From NCBI RefSeq assembly GCF_000154445.1, contig NZ_DS499567.1: DNA of 64,000 bases; one strand, 5' to 3'. Source of the stretch: Intestinibacter bartlettii (lineage in GTDB: Bacteria > Bacillota > Clostridia > Peptostreptococcales > Peptostreptococcaceae). This document shows, piece after piece, positions 53,756 to 63,347 of this stretch (position 1 is the stretch's first letter; every line of letters begins with the position of its first letter). Under the pieces are notes generated by a model. The model saw nothing but the letters and a program-made list of their open reading frames with translations, was not told the DNA's origin and made no database searches. Both the position numbers and the translations under genes were made by a program.

Positions 53756-55252
53756 ATGAGAATAGGGACATCAAATAGTACAAAAATATTAGATAGTGCC
53801 TGTGTAAATGAATATAAAATACCACTTATAGTTATGATGGAAAATGCTGTGCTTTCGGCATTTAAACATATGGACATAGAAAATAATCAAAGATATGTTA
53901 TAGTCAGCGGAGTTGGAAATAACGGTGGCGACGGACTAGGGCTTGCAAGACAGTTGACTGCTCATGGAAAAGAGGTAGAAGTATTTATTGTAGGTAAAAT
54001 TGAGAAAATGAGCGAATGTTCAAAGATAAACTACAATATACTAAAAGCTATGAATATATCTACAAATATTGTAGATGAAGAGAATTTAGAATATCTAAAA
54101 TGCAGTGTTAAAAAATCTGATATAGTAGTAGATTGCATATTTGGAACAGGTCTTGAAAGAGAGATAAAAGGGATTTTTTATAACGTAATAGATATAATAA
54201 ATCAAAATAAAAATAAAACATATTCAATAGATGTTCCATCAGGGATAAATGCTACAAATGGGGATGTTTTAGGAATTTGTATAGATGCAGATAAAACAAT
54301 ATCATTTGAATTTTATAAAAGGGGATTTTTGAAATACGATGTAAAACAATATATCGGAGAGGTTATAGTCGAACATATTGGAATTCCAGAATATATTTTA
54401 GAAAAATACGATGACAGGGAATATATAACAAATTTGGATTTAGTTAAAAACAATATAAAAGAAAAAAATAAATTTTCATTTAAAAGTGATTTTGGAAAAG
54501 TAGCACTTTTTGCAGGAAGTAGAGGATTTACGGGAGCTGCATATATATCAACTCAATCTGCAGTAAAATGTGGAAGTGGACTTACAACTTTAGTATGCGA
54601 AAAATACGTCCAAGATATATTGAGCACGAAATTATGTGAAGCGATGACCTTGGATATACAAAACAAAGAAAAGGTAAAAAAACTTATTTCAGAATGTGAT
54701 GCAATTGGATTTGGATGTGGAATGGGAGATACTGAAGACACATATACTAAATTAAAATATGTATTAGAAAATTCTAAATGTCCAGTTGTAATCGATGCAG
54801 ATGGGTTGAATTGCTTAAAAAATAAAAAAGACTTATTAGAAAAACATCCAAACAGAATAATAATAACTCCACATTTGGGAGAGATGGCGAGATTGACAGG
54901 CTATTCTATAAGTCATATAAGAGATAATAAGGTAGATGTTGCAAAAGAATTTGCACAAAAATACAAAATGATAGTTCTATTAAAAGGTTATGAAACAGTA
55001 ATAACAGATGGAAATTATACATATATAAATCCAACTGGAAATTCATCAATGGCAAACGGAGGAATGGGAGATACACTGCTTGGAATTATTACATCATTTG
55101 CTGGCCAAGGAATGACAAACCTTATGTCAGCAGTTTGTGGGGCATATATACATGGATATATTGGAGAAAATCTATCAAAAAATTTATATACAGTCAATGC
55201 AAGTGATGTAATTGCACAGATTCCATTTGTTATGAAAGAATTTGTAAAATAA
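53756..55252 (+). CDS. nnr: bifunctional NAD(P)H-hydrate epimerase/dehydratase
   Basis: A 498-residue repair enzyme with two domains. Residues 1-210 are the YjeF_N epimerase (VSGVGNNGGDGLGLARQL, DCIFGTGLER, IDVPSGINATNGD). Residues 230-498 are the carbohydrate-kinase-fold ADP-dependent NAD(P)HX dehydratase (LFAGSRGFTGAAYIS, DADGLNCL, ITPHLGEMARL, GNSSMANGGMGDTL). It restores damaged hydrated NADH and NADPH. The ATG at 53756 has AAAGGAGGGG upstream; an in-frame TTG at 53735 is less likely. Confidence 0.95.
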   Translation: MRIGTSNSTKILDSACVNEYKIPLIVMMENAVLSAFKHMDIENNQRYVIVSGVGNNGGDGLGLARQLTAHGKEVEVFIVGKIEKMSECSKINYNILKAMNISTNIVDEENLEYLKCSVKKSDIVVDCIFGTGLEREIKGIFYNVIDIINQNKNKTYSIDVPSGINATNGDVLGICIDADKTISFEFYKRGFLKYDVKQYIGEVIVEHIGIPEYILEKYDDREYITNLDLVKNNIKEKNKFSFKSDFGKVALFAGSRGFTGAAYISTQSAVKCGSGLTTLVCEKYVQDILSTKLCEAMTLDIQNKEKVKKLISECDAIGFGCGMGDTEDTYTKLKYVLENSKCPVVIDADGLNCLKNKKDLLEKHPNRIIITPHLGEMARLTGYSISHIRDNKVDVAKEFAQKYKMIVLLKGYETVITDGNYTYINPTGNSSMANGGMGDTLLGIITSFAGQGMTNLMSAVCGAYIHGYIGENLSKNLYTVNASDVIAQIPFVMKEFVK

Positions 55253-55349
55253 TTTTAATTGTTGATACTAGTTTGTAACTATCTACAAATGTATATAATG
55301 GTATAATTTAGTAAATGAGGATATTTTATAAAGAGATGAGGAGATGCTT

Positions 55350-55868
55350 ATGAGTATTAGCATAGGAACGTTTTGGTTTATAGTGGCAATTATCTTCGGT
55401 GTTGGGGAATTGATGACTACAAGCCTGACTTTGATTTGGTTTAGTATTGGTGCCTTGTTGGTGATGTTCTTAAGTATATTTATCGAAAGTATTTTATGGC
55501 AAGTTATAATATTTGCTGTTGTCTCTATAATACTTTTAGTTATAGCAACTAAGTATTTAGTCGATAGGGATAAAGATGTAAAATACAATACTAATTTACA
55601 AGGAATAATCTCACAAAAGGCTATTGTAACTCAAACTATTGAACCATATGAAACAGGTGTTGCAAAACTAAACGGGGAAGAATGGACAGCAATGTCTAAA
55701 GATGAAACAAGAATTGAAGCTGGAAAACTTGTTGAAGTTGTCGCAATCGAGGGAGTAAAACTTATTGTAAAAGAAGTAAGCGAAGAACTTTTAGAAGGCG
55801 AACCTATAAAAGAAAACAAAGATTCAATTAGCAAAGAAATAGACATTAAAATAAAAACAAGTAAATAA
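55350..55868 (+). CDS. NfeD-family membrane protein
   Basis: A 172-residue protein with three or four N-terminal membrane helices (residues 5-70) and a C-terminal OB-fold (IVTQTIEPYETGVAKLNGEEWTAMS, then IEAGKLVEVVAIEGVKLIVKEV). This is the short NfeD form. NfeD proteins work with SPFH proteins in membrane microdomains, and the next gene, 13 bases on, is such a protein. The ATG at 55350 has GAGGAG at good distance; the ATG at 55344 abuts it. Confidence 0.9.
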   Translation: MSISIGTFWFIVAIIFGVGELMTTSLTLIWFSIGALLVMFLSIFIESILWQVIIFAVVSIILLVIATKYLVDRDKDVKYNTNLQGIISQKAIVTQTIEPYETGVAKLNGEEWTAMSKDETRIEAGKLVEVVAIEGVKLIVKEVSEELLEGEPIKENKDSISKEIDIKIKTSK

Positions 55869-55881
55869 GGAGGTACTTTAT

Positions 55882-56868
55882 ATGCCAGTTATTATAATAT
55901 TAATTATAATCGTAGTCATAATGAGTATTAAATGTGTTAAAGTAATCCAACAATCAACAGTGGGGATTATAATGAGATTAGGTAAATTCCATAAGAAAGC
56001 TGATACAGGGGTACATTTTTTAGTTCCTTTTATAGATACTTTATCTTATAGAATTGACTTAAAAGAAAGAGTGGAAGATTTCCCACCACAACCAGTTATA
56101 ACAAAGGATAATGTTACAATGCAAATAGATACAGTAGTTTATTATCAAGTAACAGATCCAATAAGATTTGTGTTTGAAATAGCAAATCCAAATGCAGCTA
56201 TAGAAAATTTAACTGCGACTACACTTAGAAATATTATAGGTGAATTGGATTTAGATGCAACGCTAACATCTAGAGATGTAATCAATACAAAAATGAGAGC
56301 TATACTAGATGAGGCAACTGATAAATGGGGTATAAAAGTAAACAGAGTTGAACTTAAAAATATAATGCCACCTCATGATATACAAGTTGCTATGGAAAAA
56401 CAAATGCGTGCTGAACGTGAAAGAAGAGAATCTATCCTTCAAGCAGAAGGTGAAAAACAATCTTCTATATTAAGAGCAGAGGGTGAAAAACAATCGGCGA
56501 TACTTAGAGCAGAAGCGAAAAAAGAAGCTATGATAAGAGAAGCTGAAGGTGATAAACAATCTAGAATACTTAAAGCTCAAGGGGATGCAGAATCTATAAG
56601 AGAAGTTGCAAAAGCAAAAGCAGAAGGGGAATCTGTAGTAATTGAACAAGTATTCAAAGCTATGAAAGATGCAGACATAGATGATAATATGTTAGCACTT
56701 AAATCTATGGAAGCACTTGAAAAAGTTGCCCAAGGAAAATCAACAAAACTTGTATTGCCATCAGATGCAGTAAACTTCTTAGGAACATTTAAAGGAATAA
56801 AAGAAGTTATGAAAGATGATGACGATATAAAAATAAATATAAATAATAAAGAAGAATCACAAGAATAG
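55882..56868 (+). CDS. SPFH/band-7 (stomatin/paraslipin-like) protein
   Basis: A 328-residue protein: one N-terminal membrane helix (residues 2-16), an SPFH domain (VPFIDTLSYRIDLKERVEDFPPQPVITKDNVTMQIDTVVYYQVTDP), then a coiled-coil with repeated QAEGEKQSSILRAEGEKQS-type units, and a C-terminal LPSDAVNFLG. It forms large membrane rings that organise microdomains, probably with NfeD encoded upstream. RBS AAGGAGG. The Ala/Glu-rich repeats cover about residues 185-245. Confidence 0.93.
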   Translation: MPVIIILIIIVVIMSIKCVKVIQQSTVGIIMRLGKFHKKADTGVHFLVPFIDTLSYRIDLKERVEDFPPQPVITKDNVTMQIDTVVYYQVTDPIRFVFEIANPNAAIENLTATTLRNIIGELDLDATLTSRDVINTKMRAILDEATDKWGIKVNRVELKNIMPPHDIQVAMEKQMRAERERRESILQAEGEKQSSILRAEGEKQSAILRAEAKKEAMIREAEGDKQSRILKAQGDAESIREVAKAKAEGESVVIEQVFKAMKDADIDDNMLALKSMEALEKVAQGKSTKLVLPSDAVNFLGTFKGIKEVMKDDDDIKININNKEESQE

Positions 56869-56869
56869 A

Positions 56870-56910
56870 CAAAAGAGTCGTCGAGCTACTTGCTTTGGCG
56901 ACTTTCTTTA
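56870..56910 (+). terminator. terminator after the SPFH gene
   Basis: AAAGAGTCGTC pairs with GGCGACTTTCTTT around a 14-base loop with a G-T wobble. From here to glgB (about 200 bases) several AT-rich inverted repeats occur, notably AGTATTTT/AAAATACT at 56985-57005, but no clear promoter. Confidence 0.6.
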
Positions 56911-57117
56911 TCTTAAATAAAGATAAAAGTGGGACCTTAAATTTAATAAAAAAAACTTAGGAAAATGATTTCCTAAAAAAGGAAAGTATTTTGTGCAAAA
57001 ATACTGGAAAAAATTTACATAATTAGCATTTATACTGTATACATTTTCCAAAAAATGGATTACAATATAGTAAAGAGAAACGAACAAAAAAGTTTTTATT
57101 AGAAGGAGGGGGTTTCT

Positions 57118-59217
57118 ATTAATTACTTAGATATAACAAAAAGGGAAAATATAGACAATTTCAAAAGTGGGAATGCTTTGGACAGTTATAAATATATGGG
57201 GAACCACAAAGCTACTCATAATGGAAAAGAAGGAATTTCTTTTATGGTATGGGCGCCTAATGCAAAAGAAATCGAATTAGTAGGGGATTTTAATGATTGG
57301 GATGGAAGTTCTCATAAGCTAGAAAATCTATATGATTCTGGTGTTTGGTCTATATTCACAACTGACTTATCACAAGGGGATATATACAAATACAACGTTG
57401 TTGGATGTGATGATGTAAGCAGACTGAAATCTGACCCATATGGAACTTATGCAGAATTGAGACCAGAGACAGCTTCAAAAGTTTTCGATTTAGGAAAATT
57501 TAATTGGAGCGATAAAAAGTATATAGAACAAAAAAATAAAAAATCAGTTTTTGAGCAACCGATGAATATCTATGAAGTACATCTAGGTTCTTGGAAAAGA
57601 AAATGGGATGGAGATTTTTTTAATTATCAAGAACTTTATGAAATGCTTGAATATTGTAAGGACATGGGATATACACATATAGAATTAATGCCTATAACTG
57701 AATATCCACTAGATATGAGTTGGGGATATCAAACAATAGGATATTATGCGACAACAAGTAGATATGGAAATCCAAATGAATTTAAAGCATTTGTAGATAA
57801 GGCTCATGAATTAGGGCTTGGAATTATATTAGATTTTGCTTATAGCCATTTTTGTAAAGATATACATGGTCTTTATAGATTTGACGGTTCTGCACAATAT
57901 GAATATGCAAGTCCATTAAAAGCAGAAAACCTAGCTTGGGGTACTGCACATTTTGATGTTGGAAAACCAGAAGTAAAAAGTTTCTTACTTTCAAATGCAA
58001 TTTACTGGTTTAAAGAATATCATGTAGATGGAATTAGAGTTGATGCAGTGAGCAGTATGCTTTATCTTGATTATGATGGAGGAGACTGGGAAGCAAATCA
58101 ATATGGTGGAAAAGAAAATATAGAAGCAATTGACTTTTTAAGAAAATTAAATGAAGTAATATATGCTAACATTGACAATCCAATAGTAGTAGCAGAAGAA
58201 TCAACTGCTTGGCCTATGGTAACAGCACCAACATACAGTGGTGGTTTAGGCTTTTCATATAAATGGAATATGGGTTGGATGAATGATACATTACAATATA
58301 TGGAGAAGGACCCTATCTATAGAAAATATCATCATGATTTAATAACATTCTCATTTATGTATGCATTTTCAGAGAATTTTATACTTCCATTATCACATGA
58401 TGAAGTTGTCCATGGTAAGAAATCTTTATTAGATAAAATGCCAGGAGATGATTGGCAAAGATTTGCAAACTTAAGACTTTTATATGCTTATTACATGATA
58501 CATCCAGGTAAGAAGTTATTATTTATGGGTTCTGAATTTGCACAAGGCTTAGAATGGAGATATGCTTATGGGCTTGAATGGCAGCTTTTAGAAATTGAGC
58601 AACATTCTAAGATGAAAGATTATGTAAAAGATTTAAACTATATGTATAAAGATGAAAAATCTTTATACGAGTTAGATAATACATATAAGGGATTTGATTT
58701 TATAGATCCAAACAATAAGGATCAAAGTATTATAACTTTAATGAGATTGAGTAAAAATCCAAAAGATTTCATAATAGCTGTATTAAACTTCACTCCTAAC
58801 GTTTATTACGATTATAAGGTTGGGGTACCTTATGAAGGAGTTTATGAAGAAATATTAAACAGTGATAATGAAAAATATTATGGATCAAATCAAACTATGG
58901 CAGATGCTGAATTAGTTTCTGTTGATGAAAAATGGCACAACAAACCATATCATATAACAATAAAAGTTCCGCCACTAGGTGCTACTTTTATAAAATTAAA
59001 AAGAGAAAAAGTAAAGAAAGATGTGGTTGATGAAGAAATAGAAATATCAGTTAAAGAAAATACTGATACAGTTGGAGAAAAATCTTCAATAAATGTAACA
59101 GTAGAAAAAGATTCAAATGTAGTTAAAGTTAATAAAATTATGCAAAATCACAAAAAAACTAAAAAAAATAAGAGTAAAAACAAAAGAAAAAATAAAAAAA
59201 GAAGCTATAACAAATAA
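57118..59217 (+). CDS. glgB: 1,4-alpha-glucan branching enzyme, probable AUU start
   Basis: A GH13 branching enzyme: CBM48-like N-terminus (GISFMVWAPNAKEIELVGDFNDWDG), catalytic nucleophile in DGIRVDAVSSMLYLDYD, acid in VVAEESTAW, and LSHDEVVHGKKSLL. The only strong RBS (AAGGAGGGGG, 57103-57112) is followed at normal distance by an in-frame ATT at 57118. No ATG, GTG or TTG occurs in frame until TTG at 57178, which has no good RBS and would cut part of the usual N-terminus. The last ~70 residues form an unusual tail ending in a Lys/Asn-rich run. It heads the glycogen operon. Confidence 0.92.
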   Translation: MNYLDITKRENIDNFKSGNALDSYKYMGNHKATHNGKEGISFMVWAPNAKEIELVGDFNDWDGSSHKLENLYDSGVWSIFTTDLSQGDIYKYNVVGCDDVSRLKSDPYGTYAELRPETASKVFDLGKFNWSDKKYIEQKNKKSVFEQPMNIYEVHLGSWKRKWDGDFFNYQELYEMLEYCKDMGYTHIELMPITEYPLDMSWGYQTIGYYATTSRYGNPNEFKAFVDKAHELGLGIILDFAYSHFCKDIHGLYRFDGSAQYEYASPLKAENLAWGTAHFDVGKPEVKSFLLSNAIYWFKEYHVDGIRVDAVSSMLYLDYDGGDWEANQYGGKENIEAIDFLRKLNEVIYANIDNPIVVAEESTAWPMVTAPTYSGGLGFSYKWNMGWMNDTLQYMEKDPIYRKYHHDLITFSFMYAFSENFILPLSHDEVVHGKKSLLDKMPGDDWQRFANLRLLYAYYMIHPGKKLLFMGSEFAQGLEWRYAYGLEWQLLEIEQHSKMKDYVKDLNYMYKDEKSLYELDNTYKGFDFIDPNNKDQSIITLMRLSKNPKDFIIAVLNFTPNVYYDYKVGVPYEGVYEEILNSDNEKYYGSNQTMADAELVSVDEKWHNKPYHITIKVPPLGATFIKLKREKVKKDVVDEEIEISVKENTDTVGEKSSINVTVEKDSNVVKVNKIMQNHKKTKKNKSKNKRKNKKRSYNK

Positions 59218-59292
59218 TTTTGAAATAATACAAAAATAAACATAAATAGCACAAAAACTAAATGAAAATATATTATAATGTTATAAAAAGAC

Positions 59293-59330
59293 ACTTAAGT
59301 TTAGACGTTTAAGTTAATATATTTTTTCTG
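59293..59330 (+). terminator. weak hairpin between glgB and glgC
   Basis: ACTTAAG and TTTAAGT can pair around a short loop, followed by a T-rich run. In the 205-base gap this may partly uncouple glgB from glgC; TATAAT-like sequence also occurs nearby (about 59272). Confidence 0.35.
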
Positions 59331-59422
59331 TATAAAAAGAAGATAATTTATTAATTACAATAAATTCATTAATAACTTAAAAATATAAAAATATAGGTAC
59401 ACTATATGAAAGGGGATCATAT

Positions 59423-60553
59423 ATGAAAAAAGAAATGCTAGCTATGATTTTAGCAGGGGGACAAGGCTCTAGATTAGGAGTATTTACAAAAAGAATTGCA
59501 AAACCAGCCGTATCATTCGGTGGTAAATACAGAATAATAGATTTTGTTTTAAGTAACTGTTCTAACTCAGGTATTGATACAGTTGGTGTATTAACTCAAT
59601 ACAAACCACAAATACTAAATTCACATATCGGTATGGGGGACCATTGGGATTTAGACAGAGTTAACGGTGGTGTTACAATTCTTCAACCATATATGAATGA
59701 AAAAGAAGGTCATTGGTTTAATGGTACAGCCAATGCAATAAAGAAAAATATGGACTTTATAGATGATTATGATCCAGAATATGTTTTAATATTATCTGGA
59801 GACCATATATATAAAATGGACTACAGTAAAATGCTTGAATTTCACAAAGAAAAAGGAGCTAAAGCAACAATAGCAGTAATAGAAGTTCCTTGGGATGAAG
59901 CAAGTAGATTTGGAATTATGAATACAAATGAAGATGGAAGTATTTATGAATTTGAAGAAAAGCCAAAAGAACCAAAAAGTAATTTAGCCTCTATGGGTAT
60001 TTACATATTTGACTGGAAGACTTTAAGAGCATACTTCAAAAGAGCAGATGAAACAGGAGAATGCCTAGACGACTTCGGACATAATGTAATACCAACTATG
60101 TTAGAAGAAGGACAATCAATGTTTGCATATCCATTTAAAGGATATTGGAGAGATGTTGGTACTATACAAAGTTTATGGGAAGCAAATATGGATTTAATAA
60201 ACGATCCAGAGTCAGTAGATTTAAACGACCCACAATGGAGAATCTATACTAATACAAACGACGTTCCACCACAATATATAGGACCAAATGCATCAGTTAA
60301 AAAATCATTAATTGCCGATGGTTGTAGAGTTTACGGAACTGTTAGAAATACTGTATTATCACATAAAGTACAAATAGGTGAAGGTTCAGTTGTAGAAGAT
60401 TCTGTAATAATGCCTAATGTAAAAATAGGCGAAAATGTAGTAATCAAAAAAGCAATGATAGCAGAAGGTGCTGTTATAGAAGATAACGCCATAATAAAAG
60501 ACGAAAATGATGAAATAAGTGTAGTATCAGAGTTCGAATTAGTAAAAGCATAA
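59423..60553 (+). CDS. glgC: glucose-1-phosphate adenylyltransferase, catalytic subunit
   Basis: A 376-residue ADP-glucose pyrophosphorylase. The N-terminal nucleotidyltransferase domain has AGGQGSRLGVFTKRIAKPAVSFGGKYRIIDF, LSGDHIYKMDY and the FEEKPKEP sugar-phosphate Lys. The C-terminal left-handed beta helix has hexapeptide repeats (KIGENVVIKKAMIAEGAVIEDNAIIKD). It makes ADP-glucose, the donor for GlgA. RBS AAAGGGG. GlgD follows at 64 bases; in Firmicutes GlgC and GlgD form a more active heteromer. Confidence 0.97.
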   Translation: MKKEMLAMILAGGQGSRLGVFTKRIAKPAVSFGGKYRIIDFVLSNCSNSGIDTVGVLTQYKPQILNSHIGMGDHWDLDRVNGGVTILQPYMNEKEGHWFNGTANAIKKNMDFIDDYDPEYVLILSGDHIYKMDYSKMLEFHKEKGAKATIAVIEVPWDEASRFGIMNTNEDGSIYEFEEKPKEPKSNLASMGIYIFDWKTLRAYFKRADETGECLDDFGHNVIPTMLEEGQSMFAYPFKGYWRDVGTIQSLWEANMDLINDPESVDLNDPQWRIYTNTNDVPPQYIGPNASVKKSLIADGCRVYGTVRNTVLSHKVQIGEGSVVEDSVIMPNVKIGENVVIKKAMIAEGAVIEDNAIIKDENDEISVVSEFELVKA

Positions 60554-60616
60554 TAGATTATGATTAATAAAAAAATAAAGTTAAAAGTAACATAGGTAAA
60601 TATAGGGGGAAATTTT

Positions 60617-61747
60617 ATGAAAAATGAATGCATGGGCTTAATAAATTTAGATAGCATACAAAATCCATCAGTAAACGTATTGTCAGATCATAGACCAGTA
60701 GCTACTATACCAATAGCAGGTAGATATAGATTAATAGACTTTACATTATCAAATATGGTTAATTCAGGAATAACAAATGTAGGAATATATGCAAGAGAAA
60801 AATACAGATCTTTAACTGACCATTTAGGAAGTGGTAAAGATTGGGATTTAAGTAGAAAACAAGGTGGACTATATGTTTTAAGTCCTGAAAATGCTAAAAA
60901 TAACAATAATTATGGTTATAGAAAAGGTGACATATATACAATATTAGCTAATATAGATTACATAGAAAAAAGTCCTGAAGAATATGTCATAGTTGCACCA
61001 TCATACATGATTTGTTCGATAGATTATAATGACTTATTAAAATATCATAAAAAATCAAATAACGACATAACAATAGTTTATAAACGTGTTGAGAATGCAA
61101 ATAAAGATTTCAAAAATTGCAATACTTTAAATATAGATAAAGATAAATTGGTAAAAAATGTAGGTAATAATTTAAATACTTTTCCAAGTGCAAATATATG
61201 CATGGACACATTCATAATGAAACGTACAGATTTTATAGAATGTATATACAGCATAGCTAGTATGGGAACGTATTCTTACATAGAAGATTATATAATAAAT
61301 CAATTAGATAATATACAAGTAGGAGCATACAAATACGAAGGATACTTAAAATGTATAACTTCATTAAAAAGTTATTACGAAGCAAGTAAAGAATTCTTAA
61401 CAGAAGATGTATCTAGAGAAATATTTAAATCAGATAGAAAAATATTTACTAAAGATAAATCACAAGCACCAACTATGTATGGAGAAAATGCTGAAGTTAA
61501 AGGTTCATTTATAGCAACTGGTTGCCAAATAGATGGTACTGTTGAAGATTCCACTTTATTTAGAAAAGTAAAAATAGGGAAAGGTTCAACTATAAGAGAT
61601 TCTGTTATAATGCAAAGTTGCAAGATTGGAGAAAATGTAGTACTGGAAAATGTAATACTAGATAAAAATGTAGTTATAAGCGATAATAAAGAATTAAAAG
61701 GAGACAAAGATTACCCAATGGTAATTGAAAAAAATGAAACAGTTTAA
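60617..61747 (+). CDS. glgD: glucose-1-phosphate adenylyltransferase regulatory subunit
   Basis: A 376-residue GlgC paralog. The fold is kept (VATIPIAGRYRLIDFTLSNMVNSGITNVGIYAREKYRSLTDHLGSGKDWDL and the C-terminal beta helix). The nucleotide-binding GGxGxRL loop is replaced by MGLINLDSIQNPSVNVLSDHRP, so it should be catalytically inactive alone. In Firmicutes such GlgD subunits boost GlgC activity in a heterotetramer. RBS GGGGGAA. It lies between glgC and glgA. Confidence 0.95.
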   Translation: MKNECMGLINLDSIQNPSVNVLSDHRPVATIPIAGRYRLIDFTLSNMVNSGITNVGIYAREKYRSLTDHLGSGKDWDLSRKQGGLYVLSPENAKNNNNYGYRKGDIYTILANIDYIEKSPEEYVIVAPSYMICSIDYNDLLKYHKKSNNDITIVYKRVENANKDFKNCNTLNIDKDKLVKNVGNNLNTFPSANICMDTFIMKRTDFIECIYSIASMGTYSYIEDYIINQLDNIQVGAYKYEGYLKCITSLKSYYEASKEFLTEDVSREIFKSDRKIFTKDKSQAPTMYGENAEVKGSFIATGCQIDGTVEDSTLFRKVKIGKGSTIRDSVIMQSCKIGENVVLENVILDKNVVISDNKELKGDKDYPMVIEKNETV

Positions 61748-61764
61748 ATAAGGGGGTAGAAAAT

Positions 61765-63201
61765 ATGAAGGTACTTTATGTAACAGCAGAGTGTTGGCCT
61801 TTTGCTAAAACAGGAGGTTTAGGCGATGTTGCATATGCATTACCAAAGGCATTAAAAAAAGAGGGTGTAGATGTTAGAGTAATGATGCCTAAATACTCAA
61901 CAATACCTACATATTTAAAAGACAGATTAAAAAAAGTAGGCGAATTTAGTGTTGATGTATCTTGGAGAAGTCAATATTGTGGAGTTGAACAGCTAGAATT
62001 AGATGGAGTAACATTTTACTTCATAGATAATGAATACTATTTTAAAAGAGATGTAGAACAAAGTATATATGGACATGGAGATGATGCAGAAAGATTTGTA
62101 TTCTTTACAAATGCTGTATTAAAATCTATAGATAAATTAGGTTTCTATCCTGATGTAATCAATATAAATGACTGGCATACAGGAATGTTACCATTATATT
62201 TAAAAGAAAAATATGCACATTTACCAAAATACAGCCATATAAAAACTATATATACTATACATAATTTACAGTATCAAGGTATTTTTAGTAGTGATATACT
62301 TGGAGACATATTAGATATAGACTTCAGACATTTTAATAATGGTGATATAGAATATCATGGACAAATAAACTTTATGAAAGCAGGAATAAACTTTGCAGAT
62401 AAAGTTTCTACAGTAAGTCCATCATATGCCGGAGAAATAAAAACAGCGTTCTATGGAAATACTCTAGATGGATTAATAAGAGCAAATGAATATAAATTAG
62501 TAGGAATACTAAATGGTATAGATTATGATATAAATAATCCACAAACAGACCAAAATTTATTTGTAAATTATGATATAAATTCACTAGATAAAAAAGTTCA
62601 AAATAAAATAGAATTACAAAAACTTTTGAAATTAGAAGTTAATCCTAACATTCCTATGGTAGGGATAGTATCTAGATTAGTTTCACAAAAAGGTTTAGAT
62701 TTAATTAGTTTTATGATGCCAGAGATAGTAAACGAAAACTTACAATTAGTTGTATTAGGAACTGGTGAAAACCAATACCAATCAATGTTCCACTATTACG
62801 ATTCTCACTATCCTTCAAAAGTTTCAGCTAATATAACTTTTGATAGTGCATTAGCTCAACAAATTTATGCTGCTAGTGATATATTCTTAATGCCATCATT
62901 ATTTGAGCCATGTGGAATAGGTCAAATGATAGCAATGAGATATGGAACATTACCAATAGTTAGAGAAACTGGTGGATTAAAAGACACTGTAAATCCTTAT
63001 AACCAATACACTCATGAAGGAAATGGATTTAGCTTTAGTAACTACAATGCACATGAAATGTTTTTCACATTACAAAAAGCTGTAAGATTATATCATGAAG
63101 ATAGAAACACATGGAATATATTGGTTAGAAATGCTATGAACACTGATGATAGTTGGAGCAAATCAGCTAAAGAATATATAAAAGTATACAAAAGTCTATA
63201 A
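61765..63201 (+). CDS. glgA: glycogen synthase
   Basis: A 478-residue GT5 ADP-glucose-dependent glycogen synthase. The substrate loop AKTGGLGDVAYALPKAL is at the N-terminus, with DWHTGMLPL and the C-terminal MPSLFEPCGIGQMIAMRYGTLPIVRETGGLKDTV carrying the catalytic Glu. It extends alpha-1,4 chains from ADP-glucose. It starts 17 bases after glgD with RBS AAGGGGG. A hairpin (63274-63292) without a T-run separates it from glgP. Confidence 0.97.
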   Translation: MKVLYVTAECWPFAKTGGLGDVAYALPKALKKEGVDVRVMMPKYSTIPTYLKDRLKKVGEFSVDVSWRSQYCGVEQLELDGVTFYFIDNEYYFKRDVEQSIYGHGDDAERFVFFTNAVLKSIDKLGFYPDVININDWHTGMLPLYLKEKYAHLPKYSHIKTIYTIHNLQYQGIFSSDILGDILDIDFRHFNNGDIEYHGQINFMKAGINFADKVSTVSPSYAGEIKTAFYGNTLDGLIRANEYKLVGILNGIDYDINNPQTDQNLFVNYDINSLDKKVQNKIELQKLLKLEVNPNIPMVGIVSRLVSQKGLDLISFMMPEIVNENLQLVVLGTGENQYQSMFHYYDSHYPSKVSANITFDSALAQQIYAASDIFLMPSLFEPCGIGQMIAMRYGTLPIVRETGGLKDTVNPYNQYTHEGNGFSFSNYNAHEMFFTLQKAVRLYHEDRNTWNILVRNAMNTDDSWSKSAKEYIKVYKSL

Positions 63202-63273
63202 GAAAGATTTGATTAAAAAATAGATTTTAAATGCATTAAGGGAGATTATATTTATTTATAACATTAAGATAAG

Positions 63274-63292
63274 GCACTTGCTTTGCAAGTGC
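63274..63292 (+). other. intercistronic hairpin between glgA and glgP
   Basis: GCACTTGC and GCAAGTGC form a perfect 8-bp stem with a 3-base loop. Only TATACCCTTTT follows, so termination would be weak. It may tune the glgA/glgP mRNA ratio. Confidence 0.55.
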
Positions 63293-63347
63293 TATACCCT
63301 TTTATGCTGATAAAGGGGTTATTTAACAATAGTAAGGGAGATGGCTT

